Source: Mixophyes australis
Taxonomy: Eukaryota; Chordata; Amphibia; Anura; Limnodynastidae
Assembly: GCA_036250195.1 (NCBI GenBank)
Contig: JAVHZZ010000011.1
Span: 1,871,001-1,935,000, forward strand
Reading direction: 5' to 3'
Length of the DNA stretch: 64,000 nucleotides
The notes under the pieces are model-generated. The model did no database searches and was not told the origin of the DNA. It saw nothing but the letters and a program-made list of their open reading frames with translations. Every line of letters starts with the position of its first letter. The stretch's first letter is position 1. Below are positions 36,667-49,002 of the stretch, piece after piece. A program made the translations under genes and the position numbers.

Positions 36667-37165
36667 CGGTGTACTGTAACTGACAACAGCCTGCACAGGG
36701 TTAATTTTACTTCCTGTAAATAATGAATGATTTTTGCTCCAGTTGCAGAATGTTGTTGTATTGAGGATGCAGTTTCCACAGCTGAGAGGGGAAAACTTTG
36801 CCCTCAGTTCTCCATCATGTATGTCCGTCTATAACACAGAACATCACAGTGCTCAGTACAGCTCAGAGGTCTGACAATGACATGGCAAACAAACCTTTCA
36901 TTCCAAGAGAACAGCAAAGTCCCATGATTCAAGCAGATCTAATGAAACAATGTAATAATAATCTGCCCCTTATATATCTTAAGGACAAACAATAGGGATA
37001 TCAAGTTTATTATATTCTGCATTATTTGCTATGTGATGGGTAAAATATCATTATTGATAAGCAGTAATCAACATGTCTTCTAGAGATGAGCAAATCTTCC
37101 AAAATGTAACTTGTGACTTAATATTCATGAATTGATTTATTGGCTCACTAATTACAGTAGCATTT
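36667..37165. other. Unannotated spacer
   Basis: Nothing identifiable between the 28-bp and 25-bp arrays. Confidence 0.5.
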
Positions 37166-38668
37166 CATACAGCATATGTCCAGACAGGTTCCTACAGGAT
37201 ATGTCCAGGAAGGTTCCTACAGGATATGTCCAGGAAGGTTCCTACAGGATATGTCCAGGAAGGTTCCTACAGGATATGTCCAGACAGGTTCCTACAGGAT
37301 ATGTCCAGGAAGGTTCCTACAGGATATGTCCAGACAGGTTCCTACAGGATATGTCCAGGCAGGTTCCTACAGGATATGTCCAGACAGGTTCCTACAGGAT
37401 ATGTCCAGACAGGTTCCTACAGGAAATGTCCAGGCAGGTTCCTACAGGAAATGTCCAGGCAGGTTCCTACAGGATATGTCCAGGCAGGTTCCTACAGGAT
37501 ATGTCCAGACAGGTTCCTACAGGAAATGTCCAGGCAGGTTCCTACAGGATATGTCCAGGCAGGTTCCTACAGGATATGTCCAGACAGGTTCCTACAGGAT
37601 ATGTCCAGGCAGGTTCCTACAGGATATGTCCAGACAGGTTCCTACAGGATATGTCCAGACAGGTTCCTACAGGATATGTCCAGACAGGTTCCTACAGGAT
37701 ATGTCCAGACAGGTTCCTACAGGAAATGTCCAGGCAGGTTCCTACAGGATATGTCCAGGCAGGTTCCTACAGGATATGTCCAGACAGGTTCCTACAGGAT
37801 ATGTCCAGACAGGTTCCTACAGGATATGTCCAGACAGGTTCCTACAGGATATGTCCAGACAGGTTCCTACAGGATATGTCCAGGCAGGTTCCTACAGGAT
37901 ATGTCCAGGCAGGTTCCTACAGGATATGTCCAGACAGGTTCCTACTGGATATGTCCAGACAGGTTCCTACAGGATATGTCCAGACAGGTTCCTACAGGAT
38001 ATGTCCAGACAGGTTCCTACAGGATATGTCCAGACAGGTTCCTACAGGATATGTCCAGGCAGGTTCCTACAGGATATGTCCAGGCAGGTTCCTACAGGAT
38101 ATGTCCAGGCAGGTTCCTACAGGATATGTCCAGGCAGGTTCCTACAGGATATGTCCAGGCAGGTTCCTACAGGATATGTCCAGGCAGGTTCCTACAGGAT
38201 ATGTCCAGGCAGGTTCCTACAGGATATGTCCAGGCAGGTTCCTACAGGAAATGTCCAGGCAGGTTCCTACAGGAAATGTCCAGGCAGGTTCCTACAGGAT
38301 ATGTCCAGGCAGGTTCCTACAGGATATGTCCAGGCAGGTTCCTACAGGATATGTCCAGGCAGGTTCCTACAGGAAATGTCCAGGCAGGTTCCTACAGGAA
38401 ATGTCCAGGCAGGTTCCTACAGGATATGTCCAGGCAGGTTCCTACAGGATATGTCCAGGCAGGTTCCTACAGGATATGTCCAGGCAGGTTCCTACAGGAT
38501 ATGTCCAGGCAGGTTCCTACAGGAAACGTCCAGGCAGGTTCCTACAGGAAACGTCCAGGCAGGTTCCTACAGGAAACGTCCAGGCAGGTTCCTACAGGAA
38601 ACGTCCAGGCAGGTTCCTACAGGAAACGTCCAGGCAGGTTCCTACAGGAAATGTCCAGACAGGTTCCA
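37166..38668. repeat. 25-bp minisatellite, about 60 copies
   Basis: The unit AGGTTCCTACAGGATATGTC plus CAGGC varies at a few sites: CAGGA in the first units, CAGAC mixed with CAGGC to about 38040, only CAGGC after that, and GAAACGTCC for the last few before 38640. All three + frames stay open because no frame of the 25-bp unit has a stop, giving spurious 503-558-codon frames whose peptides are the same 25-residue cycle. Confidence 0.98.
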
Positions 38669-39000
38669 GATATTCCTGCCTGGGTAGGTTGCTTCATCCT
38701 TCAGAGCCTTCTTGTTTTAATGGAGTGTATTTTTCAAACTGTTTTGCATCCCATTCACCTTGTTCCACAATATTTTGCATGTTTCACCACATAGTATTTG
38801 GCATTTAACATTCCTAGTCCCACAGAGCAAAGTGAATTGATCAGCATCACCCCAGCTCTATTCCGCAAAATGCAAACTTACAAACACAATGTTGAATGAC
38901 AAATGTGGAAATGTGGAACATTTTCGCACCCTGTGAAATTACATGTTCCACAAAAATTTAATCTGCAAAAATTTTGCTGCATTTTCACTCATGTCTGCTC

Positions 39001-39229
39001 TTGTGTGACTAATGTGAGTGATAGCGGGAGAGTTAGTCTTCCTACATCGTCCTCCTGTTCTTGTGTGACTAATGTGAGTGATAGCGGGAGAGTTAGTCTT
39101 CCTGCATTGTCCTCCTGTTCTTGTGTGACTAATGTGAGTGATAGCGGGAGAGTTAGTCTTCCAACATTGTCCTCCTGTTCTTGTGTGACTAATGTGAGTG
39201 ATAGCGGGAGAGTTTGTTTTCCTACATTG
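39001..39229. repeat. 60-bp tandem repeat, 4 copies
   Basis: Four copies of TTGTGTGACTAATGTGAGTG plus ATAGCGGGAGAGTTAGTCTT CCTACATTGTCCTCCTGTTC, more than 90% identical. Length divisible by three explains the 113-codon open frame across it. Confidence 0.95.
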
Positions 39230-41499
39230 TTTTTAACAATGTAATAAGTGCCATATACACAAGATATAATAGTGTCTGGACAGTGTTATTAATAAATACA
39301 TTGAGAAGGAATTTATGGAACGCGGACATATAATGCAGCACTGTACACTGAGGGTATTATGACAAATTACATACAATGACCTGAAACTGAAGGTAAAGAT
39401 GGGCTTGCCATATGAGCTTACAATCTAAGAGCTGTGGGGAATACAGTACATAAGGTAGCGGAATATCAGTTGTATCTGGCGGTGGGGAAGTAGGTGTGGC
39501 TACTGTAAGGCAGCAGCGGTATCACCCACCAATCATAAAGCGGCCATTGTTGACTGGCGGTTTCGGTGGTGTGGTACAGTTGGAATGAGGAGAGATCGGG
39601 GGAGGTGGAGACATGAACCAGTCCCTACAGAAATCTTATGATGCTCAGCTGCTGGAAACAACGATCGTCCACCATTTATCTTAACTGAACCTCCTTCCAC
39701 TGCTGGTCGCTGGATCGGTTCTCTTTGGAGTAACCGCATATAGCCCCATGCTTTTCTGTAGCGTAAGGCTTGATGCTGGACACAGAGTCAGGACATTGTT
39801 CCCATGCTTGTCAGCCACCGAAGAGGCCACAGAGACCACCAGAGGAGGAACAGAGATGGCAGCAACAACCACCGGCAGCTGAGATGGTATTACAGCAGAT
39901 CCCCTAAACCACCTTGTAATATCCCACTGTCTTCACAAACTGTTAGTGGGTTTGTATTTGTTGATTATGTGGGAGCAGAGCACAGAGCAGTCACCTCTAA
40001 GTGCTGCAGGTTTGTACACATTTTGTTGTTCGTCCTCTGGGGTGAGTGGCTGGGTGTATACACATTCTGCTAATATATGGGACCACTCTCTGTATTTCAG
40101 GGTATAACCGGACTTAGCCTCACACTGTGAGCAATATTTATGAATATTGATTCATTTGGAAAGGGCAGTTTAGAGAATGAGAGTGAACATCTGATGGTTA
40201 TGATGGGTTACAGCTCTGTCCACCATTCGTTTGCCACATTCATGGTGGTTCCCAGACAAACCCGAGAAGACCTCTCAAGGAGCTTCTTGTTCTGGCCGGC
40301 TGGTGACTTCCCACTTCTGCCAAATTGCGGCATCTTGTCCATAGGATTCCTGTGTTTCTGGATTGGAGTTTGGTTTGATGTTATGGTCATCTGCTATGAT
40401 ATTGTTCTAATTTGGTTGATACCAAGGAAACATCATCTGTGTGTGTACAGCCTTGGTCAGACAAATAAGTGGCCTCACAGCTTGGTGTCCAACGTTCTTG
40501 ATGTACATCCAGACACCATATTGTGCTCTCGTGAAGCTTTCTCTAGAAACTTTGTGCAATGTTCTGCATCCACTGGGTCCATAGATTTCAGCATGTGGCT
40601 CTATCAATGGCCTTCACTCATATCTGCCAAAACCTTGCTGCAGACATCATAATGAGGAGGACGTAGAGTGAGACGGAATAAAATAACGTATCTCGGAGCA
40701 CCAGGGCAGCTTTATTCGTTATGCAGGATAATGTCCCAGGACCCACCAGTGGTTTGGGCGCACCCACATCCCCCTATAAACCTAGCTCATGTCTCCTGCC
40801 ACCAGCAGCTGAGGGCATCTCAGAAGCCGGCGGTGTGTTGACAACAGTGGGTGGTGGTTAGTACAACCTGTCAGGGGCTGGCTTGTACAGTTTAGCCGGG
40901 GGTGGAAGAATCTGCTCAGCAGCCTATTAGGAACATTATAAAGGAAAAGAAATGCAGATTGTCCATTGACCCAGCCCAGGATAGACCACTAAGGGACTAG
41001 CCCCGGGGGCGGATACCCCTGCCCCCCACCCCAGCCAGCCCCCGCAACCTGTACTCTATATAGAAACAGTCACGTGCTGCATCGTCTAGACGCTCTGTTA
41101 CCTCCCGTGCTGAGCTCCTTCACTGAGACCAGTACGACCAATATTAAGATCTGGCCCCGATGCAGCGTTAAGTGTCTCCATAATTCTAACATTATCAGAG
41201 ATAAAATGTAATCGCCTAGAGAGTGTTTAATGTGATATAAAGAGAAATAATGACACAAATAAGAGGTCAGTCATTAGGAAATGAATATACTGTGATAAAA
41301 CACTTTGTATGAAATCATGTGTAATTATATCAGACACTGTATCGCGTGGAGCAGATATGCGCTGATCACTGGCAGAGTCCATTGGACTGCAGGGTCTAGA
41401 ATACACAATGACAGTGTTTTATAATGCAATATATAATCATCAACCGTCACTACACCCATCTGAAGGAAATAACTAGACATTACATAATGGCTCTCACAG
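39230..41499. other. Mostly unannotated; possible relic of coding origin at 40140-40652
   Basis: No named gene. Between 40140 and 40652 the + strand has a 170-codon frame. The minus strand, in one main frame, has several long stop-poor pieces (40208-40390 and 40407-40607) separated by a stop and a shift. That pattern could mean a decayed coding sequence on the minus strand, but I recognised no family in either translation. No tandem array is present here. Confidence 0.35.
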
Positions 41500-42380
41500 T
41501 GTCTGTGTATTAGTGGCTCTCACTGTGGCTGTGTATTAGGGCTCTCACAGTGTCTGTGTACTAGGGGGTCTCACTGTGTCTGTATTAGTGGATCTCACAG
41601 TGTCTGTATTAGTGGATCTCACAGTGTCTGTATTAGTGGCTCTCACAGTGTCTGTATTAGTGGCTCTCACACTGTCTGTGTATTGGTGGCTCTCACAGTG
41701 TCTGTGTACTAGGGGGTTTCACAGAGGTTGTGTATTAGTGGCTCTCACAGTGTCTGTGTATTGGTAGCTCTCACAGTGGCTGTGTACTAGGGGGTCTCAC
41801 AGAGGTTGTGTATTAGTGGCTTTCACAGTGTCTGTGTATTGGTGGCTCTCGCAGTGTCTGTATTGGTGGCTCTCGCAGTGTCTGTATTGGTGGCTCTCAC
41901 AGTGTCTGTGTGTTGGTGGCTCTCACAGTGTCTGTGCATTAGTGGCTCTCACAGTGTCTGTGTATTGGTGGCTCTCACAGTGTCTGTGTACTAGGGGGTC
42001 TCACAGAGGTTGTGTATTAGTGCTCTCAGTGTCTGTATTGGTGGCTCTCACAGTGTCTGTGTATTAGTGGCTCTCATAGTGTCTGTGTATAAGTGGCTCT
42101 CACAGTGGCTGTGTATTAGTGGTTCTTATAGTGGCTGTGTATTAGTGGCTCGCACTGTGGCTGTGTATTAGTGGCTCTCACTGAGGTGTGTATTAGTGGC
42201 TCTGACAGTGATCTGTGTATAAGTGGCTCTCACAGTGGCTGTGTATTAGTGGTTCTTATAGTGGCTGTGTATTAGTGGCTCGCACCGTGGCTGTGTATTA
42301 GTGGCTCTCACAAAGGTGTGTATTAGTGACTCTGACAGTGTCTGTGTATTAGTGGCTCTGACATTGGCTGTGTATTAGTA
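41500..42380. repeat. 23-27-bp minisatellite, about 34 copies
   Basis: The unit is about GTGGCTCTCACAGTGTCTGT plus GTATTA, with length variants and sub-types (GGGGGTCTCACAGAGGTTGT, TGGCTCGCACTGTGGCTGTG). A block near 42080-42180 is repeated near 42216-42310. Frames of about 60-80 codons are by-products. Confidence 0.93.
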
Positions 42381-42938
42381 GCTTAAACCAAGCAGCTATA
42401 TGGAGAATCTGTATAATTACTTAGCATCTACAAGTATATTTAAGGTGACTGAAAACCAGCTTACTCTCCACCTGGAGAATCACACATTCTATGGACACAT
42501 GGCATTAATAAAGTACTGTATCTACAGAAATATGTCATATTATTAATACACTTTTACATTGTGTCTGATTTATAAGTATATCCACTAAATACACTGAATG
42601 ATACAACGCTGTATTCTCTGTACTTCCTCAGTCTTTCATTTAAACTTTTATTTTGTAATCTGGTAACATTACGGGGAATTGGCACTACTGAGAGTAGAGA
42701 CATTTCCTAAGCACAGATGTAGAATAATATATAATAGTGAGTATTCTGCCCCTCTTAGGTGGGATTATGGCAGTGTTACTACTCTAGTCCTGCAGTTACA
42801 TGTCTTTATGTTTAACGTAATGTCATAGTCTGGTGCTCACGTCTCCGTTCCTGAGGTTATGAAGACGACGTGTACCGGAGTCAATGATGACCACTGTCCT
42901 TTTAAAAATAAATAAAACATATATTTTAAAAAATAAAT
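42381..42938. other. Unannotated AT-rich stretch
   Basis: No gene or named repeat recognised. Confidence 0.5.
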
Positions 42939-42939
42939 A

Positions 42940-43148
42940 AAACATACTTGTAGCTTATTTGTACACTGAAATCAATGCTGATATTTGTGTGTTATAAGAA
43001 TAAACAGTCAGTATTTAAAAAATAATAAATAATAATAACAAATAAATAAATTATAATAATAAATAATGATTTCCACCCCTTGCATTGTATCATGGTTTTG
43101 TCCAGAAAACTCAAATTCTTGCCTAAGTTCCTTAATGAATCAGGGCCT
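42940..43148. mobile_element. Partial GGGCCTGATTCATTAAGG-family MITE, copy 4
   Basis: The right half is recognisable: AGCTTATTTGTACACTGAAA (about 42952), GATATTTGTGTG, ACAGTCAGTATTTAA (about 43005), CACCCCTTGCATTGTA, CATGGTTTTGTCCAG and the terminus CCTTAATGAATCAGGGCC ending near 43147. An AT-rich tract of AATAAT repeats (43019-43068) replaces the expected arm. The left half is missing. Confidence 0.75.
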
Positions 43149-44665
43149 GTAGTGCACAATTCATTGATTTTCTCCATAATTTGTTTGTGGATACGGAGAT
43201 ATTTGGGCCGGTCACTCAACATTTACCTACAATTTGTTTACTTAATCCATGTACTGTTGTTACTTTAGCTTCAATCAAAGGAGCTGTTTTTTCTTACAAG
43301 ATTTGATATTTTGCCAACATCTATGATCAATAGATCTCTCTTGTATAAATCCACAATTGTGTGCACACTGTGTGTTTTGTATGGCTTATATTTTATTGAA
43401 CGCATGTTATTATATATTTAATATATTTTTTTTAAAACCAATACCCTACTATTCTGCCATATTTATTTTGCTATTTATTAGTATATTGATTAAGGTATTG
43501 TGGTTTGGAATCTAACCAGATCTGCGTTGCTTAATGTTTCTGTATACATCACATGCACATTGTGACCTGATTTGTTTCAAATTGAAGCATGTGCATTATA
43601 AAGAAATAATGTACCCCTTCCTGGGAAATAAGTGGATATTAGACGCCATCTTGGAGTTTTGTGACGTGTATCAGTCTATGGCATCCATGGTGCCTAATGT
43701 CCCTATTTTAAAGTAGGGGGGTACAATATTGGTTATAAATACATCTACAGGTAGGTGCTTCAATAAGTTAATGACCACAAAAATAATTAAAAAACAAAAT
43801 AATGTCCAACAAAATACATCGTAAAAAGATGGACTATATCTTGTTTTCTGAGTAGAGGGTTGGAGAGGAACATGATTTACTTCTTGTAAATATAATGTGT
43901 TTGCACAGCTCCCGGTGCCTCGGGATCTCCATATAATGACATACCAAGCCCAGATTCCTGTATTTTAGAAGGGAACAGAACTGAAATCCATTAACTGACA
44001 GCAGGAGTATTAAGATGCAAAGCACCTCTGCACAGCTGCAGACACCACTGAGAGCTTATAATGGACAATTACTGCCCATAATAGGACAATGCCAGATAAC
44101 AGCGTTATGGAGGAATGTGGAACAAGCATGTTTCTGACACAGTGTCAGGAGACAGAATACAAATAGCAGGGAATCCGGGCAGGAACTTTGTCTCATAAAT
44201 AAACACTTCTCACAGACATGAGACATCTCATTAGGTACCAAATCTGCAATGGCAGAATTTGATGATGTTTTCAAAAGCTTGGGAAATTTTCCAGTCACGT
44301 ATAAAATGACTTTTATAGAAAACACGGCAGCTCCGGCAGTCGGTGGAAGGTGTCAGTGTTTGCCTTGATGATATTCTCATTTGGGGCTCCAGGGAAGCAG
44401 AACACGATAAAAAGACTTACCTACAGTCTGAGACACAAGGCCTGTCTCACTCTGAGGACTTGTCACCATCTGCAGGACAGACTCAGAACTACGGAGAGAC
44501 ACATAAGGGTTAATGTGACCTACAGATGAGTAGTTGGAGATAAATGTTGAGTTTGATGGCAGAACAGGTCATTTTGGAAAATGCAAAGCTCCAATGATAA
44601 AATATTCAAAATCCACAAACATTTGTAACCTATGAATATGAGAGACGACGACTGTCAATATTTAT
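43149..44665. other. Unannotated stretch
   Basis: No gene or transposon recognised. Small frames on both strands (43534-43716, 43834-44025, 44056-44325) have no motif. Confidence 0.5.
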
Positions 44666-45296
44666 ATATTCTGCAGATTATTACATCACTGACCTCTCTA
44701 GAGTTCTGCAGAACATTGCACTGCTCTGTCTACCCCCTGACAGATACATAGTGATATCTTCTGCAGATTATTACATTACTGACCTCTCTAGAGATCTGCA
44801 GAACATTGCTCTGTTCCGTCTACCCCCTGACAGATACATAGTGATATATTCTGCAGATTATTACATTACTGACCTCTCTAGAGATCTGCAGAACATTGCT
44901 CTGTCCCATCTACCCCCTGACAGATACATAGTGATATATCCTGCAGAGTATTACATTACTGACCTCTCTAGAGATCTGCAGAATATTGCTCTGTCCCATC
45001 TACCCCCTGACAGATACATAGTGATATATTCTGCAGATTATTACATTACTGACCTCTATACAGATCTGCAGAACATTGCTCTGTTCCGTCTACCCCCTGA
45101 CAGATACATAGTGATATATTCTGCAGATTATTACTTTACTGACCTCTCTAGAGATCTGCAGAACATTGCTCTGTTCCATCTACCCCCTGACAGATACATA
45201 GTGGTATATTCTGCAGATTATTACTGACCTCTCTAGAGATCTGCAGATCATTGCTCTGTCCCATCTACCCCCCCGACACATACATAGTGATATATT
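44666..45296. repeat. 90-bp tandem repeat, 7 copies
   Basis: The unit TTCTGCAGATTATTACATTA, then CTGACCTCTCTAGAGATCTG, CAGAACATTGCTCTGTTCCG and TCTACCCCCTGACAGATACA TAGTGATATA. The last copy is shortened. Because 90 is a multiple of three, a 158-codon frame (44751-45227) runs through five copies. It translates as a 30-residue repeat with no signal for function, so I do not call it a gene. Confidence 0.95.
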
Positions 45297-45348
45297 TCTA
45301 TATCCTTATTTTGACTCTTTGTTAATGTGATAAGCACTGTGGATATAA

Positions 45349-45630
45349 CATACTTGCCAACTCCTTGAAACTTGTTTCCGGGGGAGGGAGGGGGCGGGAT
45401 GTGCCCAATACCGTCATATTGGCCCCGCCCCCACGAAAACATCATTTCCGCTGTGGGGGCGGGGCCAAAATGACGCAATTGGCCTCGCCCCGCCCCCTCC
45501 TGCCCTCCAAAATGACGCGATTCTCTGTGAATTACAGGATGCGGGAGAAATGCCATCTGTCGCTGGAGCCCGGGAGACTGACCCGAATTTCGGGAGTCTC
45601 CCGGACTTTCCGGGAGAGTTGGCATGTATG
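45349..45630. mobile_element. 282-bp hAT-type MITE with perfect 8-bp duplication
   Basis: Terminal inverted repeats CATACTTGCCAACTC and GAGTTGGCATGTATG; flanking direct repeat GGATATAA at 45341-45348 and 45631-45638. The centre is a GC-rich hairpin (about 45410-45482, arms GGCCCCGCCCCCACG and its inverse). It carries the CCCGGGAGACT and GAATTTCGGGAGTCTCCCGG motif also found in the fragment at 56552. No transposase is encoded; hAT assignment rests on the 8-bp duplication. Confidence 0.88.
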
Positions 45631-45638
45631 GGATATAA

Positions 45639-46835
45639 CATGTCCTGACTTTTAGGTCCAATGGTCCATTAACAATAATAGAGTGAAATAAGCAGACACA
45701 CAACATCCACAGTGTTTTACAGTCTCAGCGGTTGTAGGAAGTAACAGGTTGAATTAAATAACAGTTATAATAATAATAATAATTTTGGTAACCTGCCAAC
45801 AAATTCGTTGTCATCTAAAATGTATAAAATATTTAAGAGTTTAATTTGAAGCTCATTTGCAAAACACTCCACAAGTGTTACTTCTTAATCCTTCCCAGCA
45901 TTTAATAGGTTTAAACACCAATGATTCCAAATAATTGTTTTAATTACATGTTTAAAATGAAAATATATACCCTGGCCCTGCTCCCATCGCGCTCAGCACT
46001 CAGACGTCCCCAGACCTGTGTGGCTTATAATAATATTACAATACAGGGGTGGAGTTCACCACACCCTAATTTCCAATGGGGAACCAGAGTGACCACGGAG
46101 AATGGACATGGTGGTGGATGCAGATATTTTGTTAGCTGAACAATATTCCTCACAATGCAGCTTGCAAATTCAATATGAGCTTGAGGTATAGCTGAGGTAT
46201 GAGGCACTGAAACGCCCAGTGCCTCCACATAGGCACACCTAAAATCCAGGAGAGCGGGCAGTATTGGGGGCCTGGGATATACAGTCCTGCTGCACATACG
46301 GCTCTCAGGCAGCCCGGGATACCAAGGGTGAGGGAGGTGCATAGGGCTCAGGAACGTGCTAGAGTGATAACGATACAGTGCTGGGTGGAGATACTGAGGA
46401 TAAAAGAAATGTGTATACTGTTCAAGTGCATATCGGGCATGGTAACAGAGGGTGCAGCTACAGGACCCATCAACCCTTCCAAAGCCCCATACAGCAGCTG
46501 TGGGCTGCGTTCAATGTGTGACCTCTAGCTTACTGAAGCTCCCTCTGGTGATCAGGTTGTGGCTGCTAATATATTAATCAAAAGGAAGACTGTGATTGGT
46601 TGAGTGTAGGCTGCTTCCTATTGGTTAGTATAACAGAGGGAGATTCAGTAAGTCTGAGGAGCTGGGAAATTGTCTATTTCCAGTACATGCTACCCTTACA
46701 CAATGTAGTACTCCAGGCACATTGTTCGCCAGTGCCTGGAGAACTACAATCACCAGCATGTCACGATTACTATGTGAGTATAGCATGTTGTTTTTGCATA
46801 TTAGTAATAAATATAAATGTATGATTATTAAGTAA
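45639..46835. other. Unannotated stretch
   Basis: No gene recognised. A partial inverted motif near 46710-46770 (CCAGGCACATTGTTCGCCAG...CCTGGAGAACTACAATC...) resembles the short repeat at 5761. Confidence 0.5.
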
Positions 46836-46843
46836 GAATAGAT

Positions 46844-47164
46844 CAGTGATGGTCAACATGCGGCCCCCCGAGCCTTTGCCTGTGCCCCCCCCCTCACCCC
46901 CGAGCCTTTACCTGCGTCCCCCCCGAGCCTTTGCCTGTGCCCCCCCCCCTCACCCCCGAGCCTTTACCTGCGTCCCCCCGAGCCTTTGCCTGCGGCCCCC
47001 TGGTCCTCCCTTCTTTATTATCAGATGTTTTATAGTGTGTAACACTTGACTATAATGCTGATATGTTATTACAGGTAGGTGTCTCTTTCTATTATTGTTT
47101 AATCTCATTACTGAGATTAGGGATAATGTGCGGCCCCTGAAGTGTATCAGGTTGCCCATCACTG
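46844..47164. mobile_element. 321-bp hAT-type MITE (CAGTGATGG ends)
   Basis: Left end CAGTGATGGTCAACATGCGG and the reverse complement of the right end, CAGTGATGGGCAACCTGATA, match over the first 15 bases with one mismatch. The flanking 8-mers GAATAGAT (46836-46843) and GAATAGAG (47165-47172) differ at one base. The interior has a C-rich minisatellite-like part (CCCCCGAGCCTTTGCCTG, 46866-46995) and an AT-rich part. It ends 174 bp before the candidate signal-peptide exon. Confidence 0.85.
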
Positions 47165-47337
47165 GAATAGAGGTAGGAAAAGAGGAACTGTACTGCACAG
47201 TTGGTAATTGGTAAAACGTAGGGACAGTTCCATGGGAACACCTATAATATTGGGAACTGTCTCTGAAATTAGGACATTTGGCAGCATCAATTGTACAGAG
47301 AACATTTATTTAACATTTACTCATCTTGTGTTTGCAG

Positions 47338-47419
47338 TTTGGAGCCATGATGGGGGCGCGGTGGTCCTGGCTGTACCTGCTCAGCGTCTTCATGCCGGGC
47401 ATCGTATCAGCGGGATACG
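47338..47419 (+). CDS. Candidate first coding exon: signal peptide of an unidentified protein
   Basis: The exon is bounded by a pyrimidine-rich acceptor ending TTTGCAG (47331-47337) and a strong donor G|GTGAGTCAG (47420). An ATG at 47347 in good context (GAGCCATGATGG) opens a frame of 24 codons plus one base. The translation starts MMGARW, then a hydrophobic core SWLYLLSVFMPGIVSA with small residues at the end. This is a textbook secretory signal peptide (basic n-region, h-region, A-x-A-like end). An acceptor before the ATG implies an upstream non-coding exon, which I could not place. The phase (1) matches the exon at 63734. The gene is not identified; it encodes a secreted or type I membrane protein. 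The call is from splice sites and composition only. Confidence 0.55.
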
Positions 47420-47925
47420 GTGAGTCAGAGTATTGGTTATTATATATATGTATATGAGGGTCCAAAGATACGGTGACACAGACAATGCAATATGCAAACA
47501 CAGAAAAATACACATAAGACTTGTCCCCTAAACACTGCGCAGCGCGTACACTACCCGGGGAGCAGCTGCTCATTTTATTCATGTGTTCTGGTAAAGAAAA
47601 GTCCAACGCGCAGCTCAGAGTCCTCATTATATCACTGGGATCAGTCCACGTAAGGGTTACACGGGTGGGGGAACTCCCACAACCGCAACAAAAAATATTA
47701 CGCAGTTTAAACAAAATGTGCTCTGCGTTATCTCTCTGCGCTGGATTTATAAATGTTATTCACTATACTGTACATGTAACGTGACACTGACCTCTATAAG
47801 GAGTGTGTTATGTGTCCTACATTATTGTGGGACAGGGCCGAGCTTTTATTATTGTACCACAGTATCTTCCGAAGTTTGCCAAAAATAACACAATGATTAT
47901 TAGAACTTACATGTAATTGTTACAA

Positions 47926-48665
47926 TGATCTCTCCCACGGATCTCTCCCACGGATCTCTCCCACGGATCTCTCCCACGGATCTCTCCCACTGTTGGGAGA
48001 CTTTATTAGAGCTGCACTAAAGGGAAAAGGGGTGTAATACTTGTTGCGGCCATGGGTATGTGGAGGCACTGTTGATACATAGTCCTACATCGATGATACG
48101 TCTGTATGGTCAAGGGTTATTAACCAATGAAAACACAACCAATGTATATTATACACAGGTGTATGCCCACTATGTGCTTTGAAATGTGTGAACACTTTGC
48201 GCAACAATATATTGCACAGAACTCTTCCATGGATCTCTTCCATGGATCTCTTCCATGGATCTCTTCCATGGATCTCTTGCACTGATGTCTTCCATGGATC
48301 TCTTCCATGGATCTCTTGCACTGATCTCTTGCACTGATCTCTTGCACTGATCTCTTGCACTGATCTCTTGCACTGATCTCTTGCACTGATCTCTTGCACT
48401 GATCTCTTGCACTGATCTCTTGCACTGATCTCTTCCATTGGTGGGAGACTTTATTAGAGCTGCACTGAAGGAAACGGGTGTAAATCTCGTTATGGCCATA
48501 GGTACGTAGTGGCACTGTTGGTACATAACGCTACATAGATGGTAAGTCTGTATGCTCAAGAATGATTAACCAATAAAAACACAAATAATGTACATTATAC
48601 ACGGTACACACCAACAATCAGCTTTTGGAAAGTGCGAACGCTTTGTGCAACAATATGTCGGATTG
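47926..48665. repeat. Tandem duplication of a roughly 447-bp block with internal 13-bp arrays
   Basis: The sequence following GGGAGACTTTATTAGAGCTGCACT occurs at 47994 and again at 48441. It stays collinear (GGCACTGTTG...TACATAG/TACATAA, ACCAATGAAAACACAA/ACCAATAAAAACACAA, TTTGCGCAACAATAT/TTTGTGCAACAATAT) over about 210 bp at roughly 80% identity. Each copy is preceded by a 13-bp array: five ATCTCTCCCACGG units before the first (47928-47990) and the larger array below before the second. Confidence 0.85.
48228..48432. repeat. 13-bp minisatellite, about 16 copies
   Basis: Units GGATCTCTTCCAT and TGATCTCTTGCAC arranged in blocks: four of the first, one mixed, two of the first, then about ten of the second. 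Minus-strand frames of 117-131 codons are the 13-residue translation of this array. Confidence 0.95.
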
Positions 48666-49002
48666 CTGTCCTAGACGGACTGTGCATGTGCCGTTATCAT
48701 CACTCCCTCAATGTTTCTATAATTTCTATCTTTCTCTTCTCCTAAAATACTGCTCGTTCCAGCCTCATGTATGTCAGAAATAAGTCATGAGAATGGGGAC
48801 ATCGTATATGTATATTGTTCTCTCGCCAATTGGTATCTGTGTGCCAAGAATTACGTGTCTCTTGGATAGTGCAACAGTTACCACATAGAATGTATGGGCT
48901 GTTGTCCGATCTCTGGCACCACTAGGGTGGGTCACAATCAGATTGTTTTGTGTGGGTAACAAGGCTCTGTGGCAGCTCTCTCTACATGAGGAATATCACC
49001 CA

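Noticed and set aside
37132..38808. Three overlapping + strand open frames of 503-558 codons
   Set aside because: They are translations of the 25-bp minisatellite, which has no stop in any + frame. The peptide is the same 25-residue cycle in all three frames, with no domain.
44751..45227. 158-codon frame with a 30-residue repeat
   Set aside because: It exists because the repeat unit is 90 bp; it contains no signal or domain and ends within the array.
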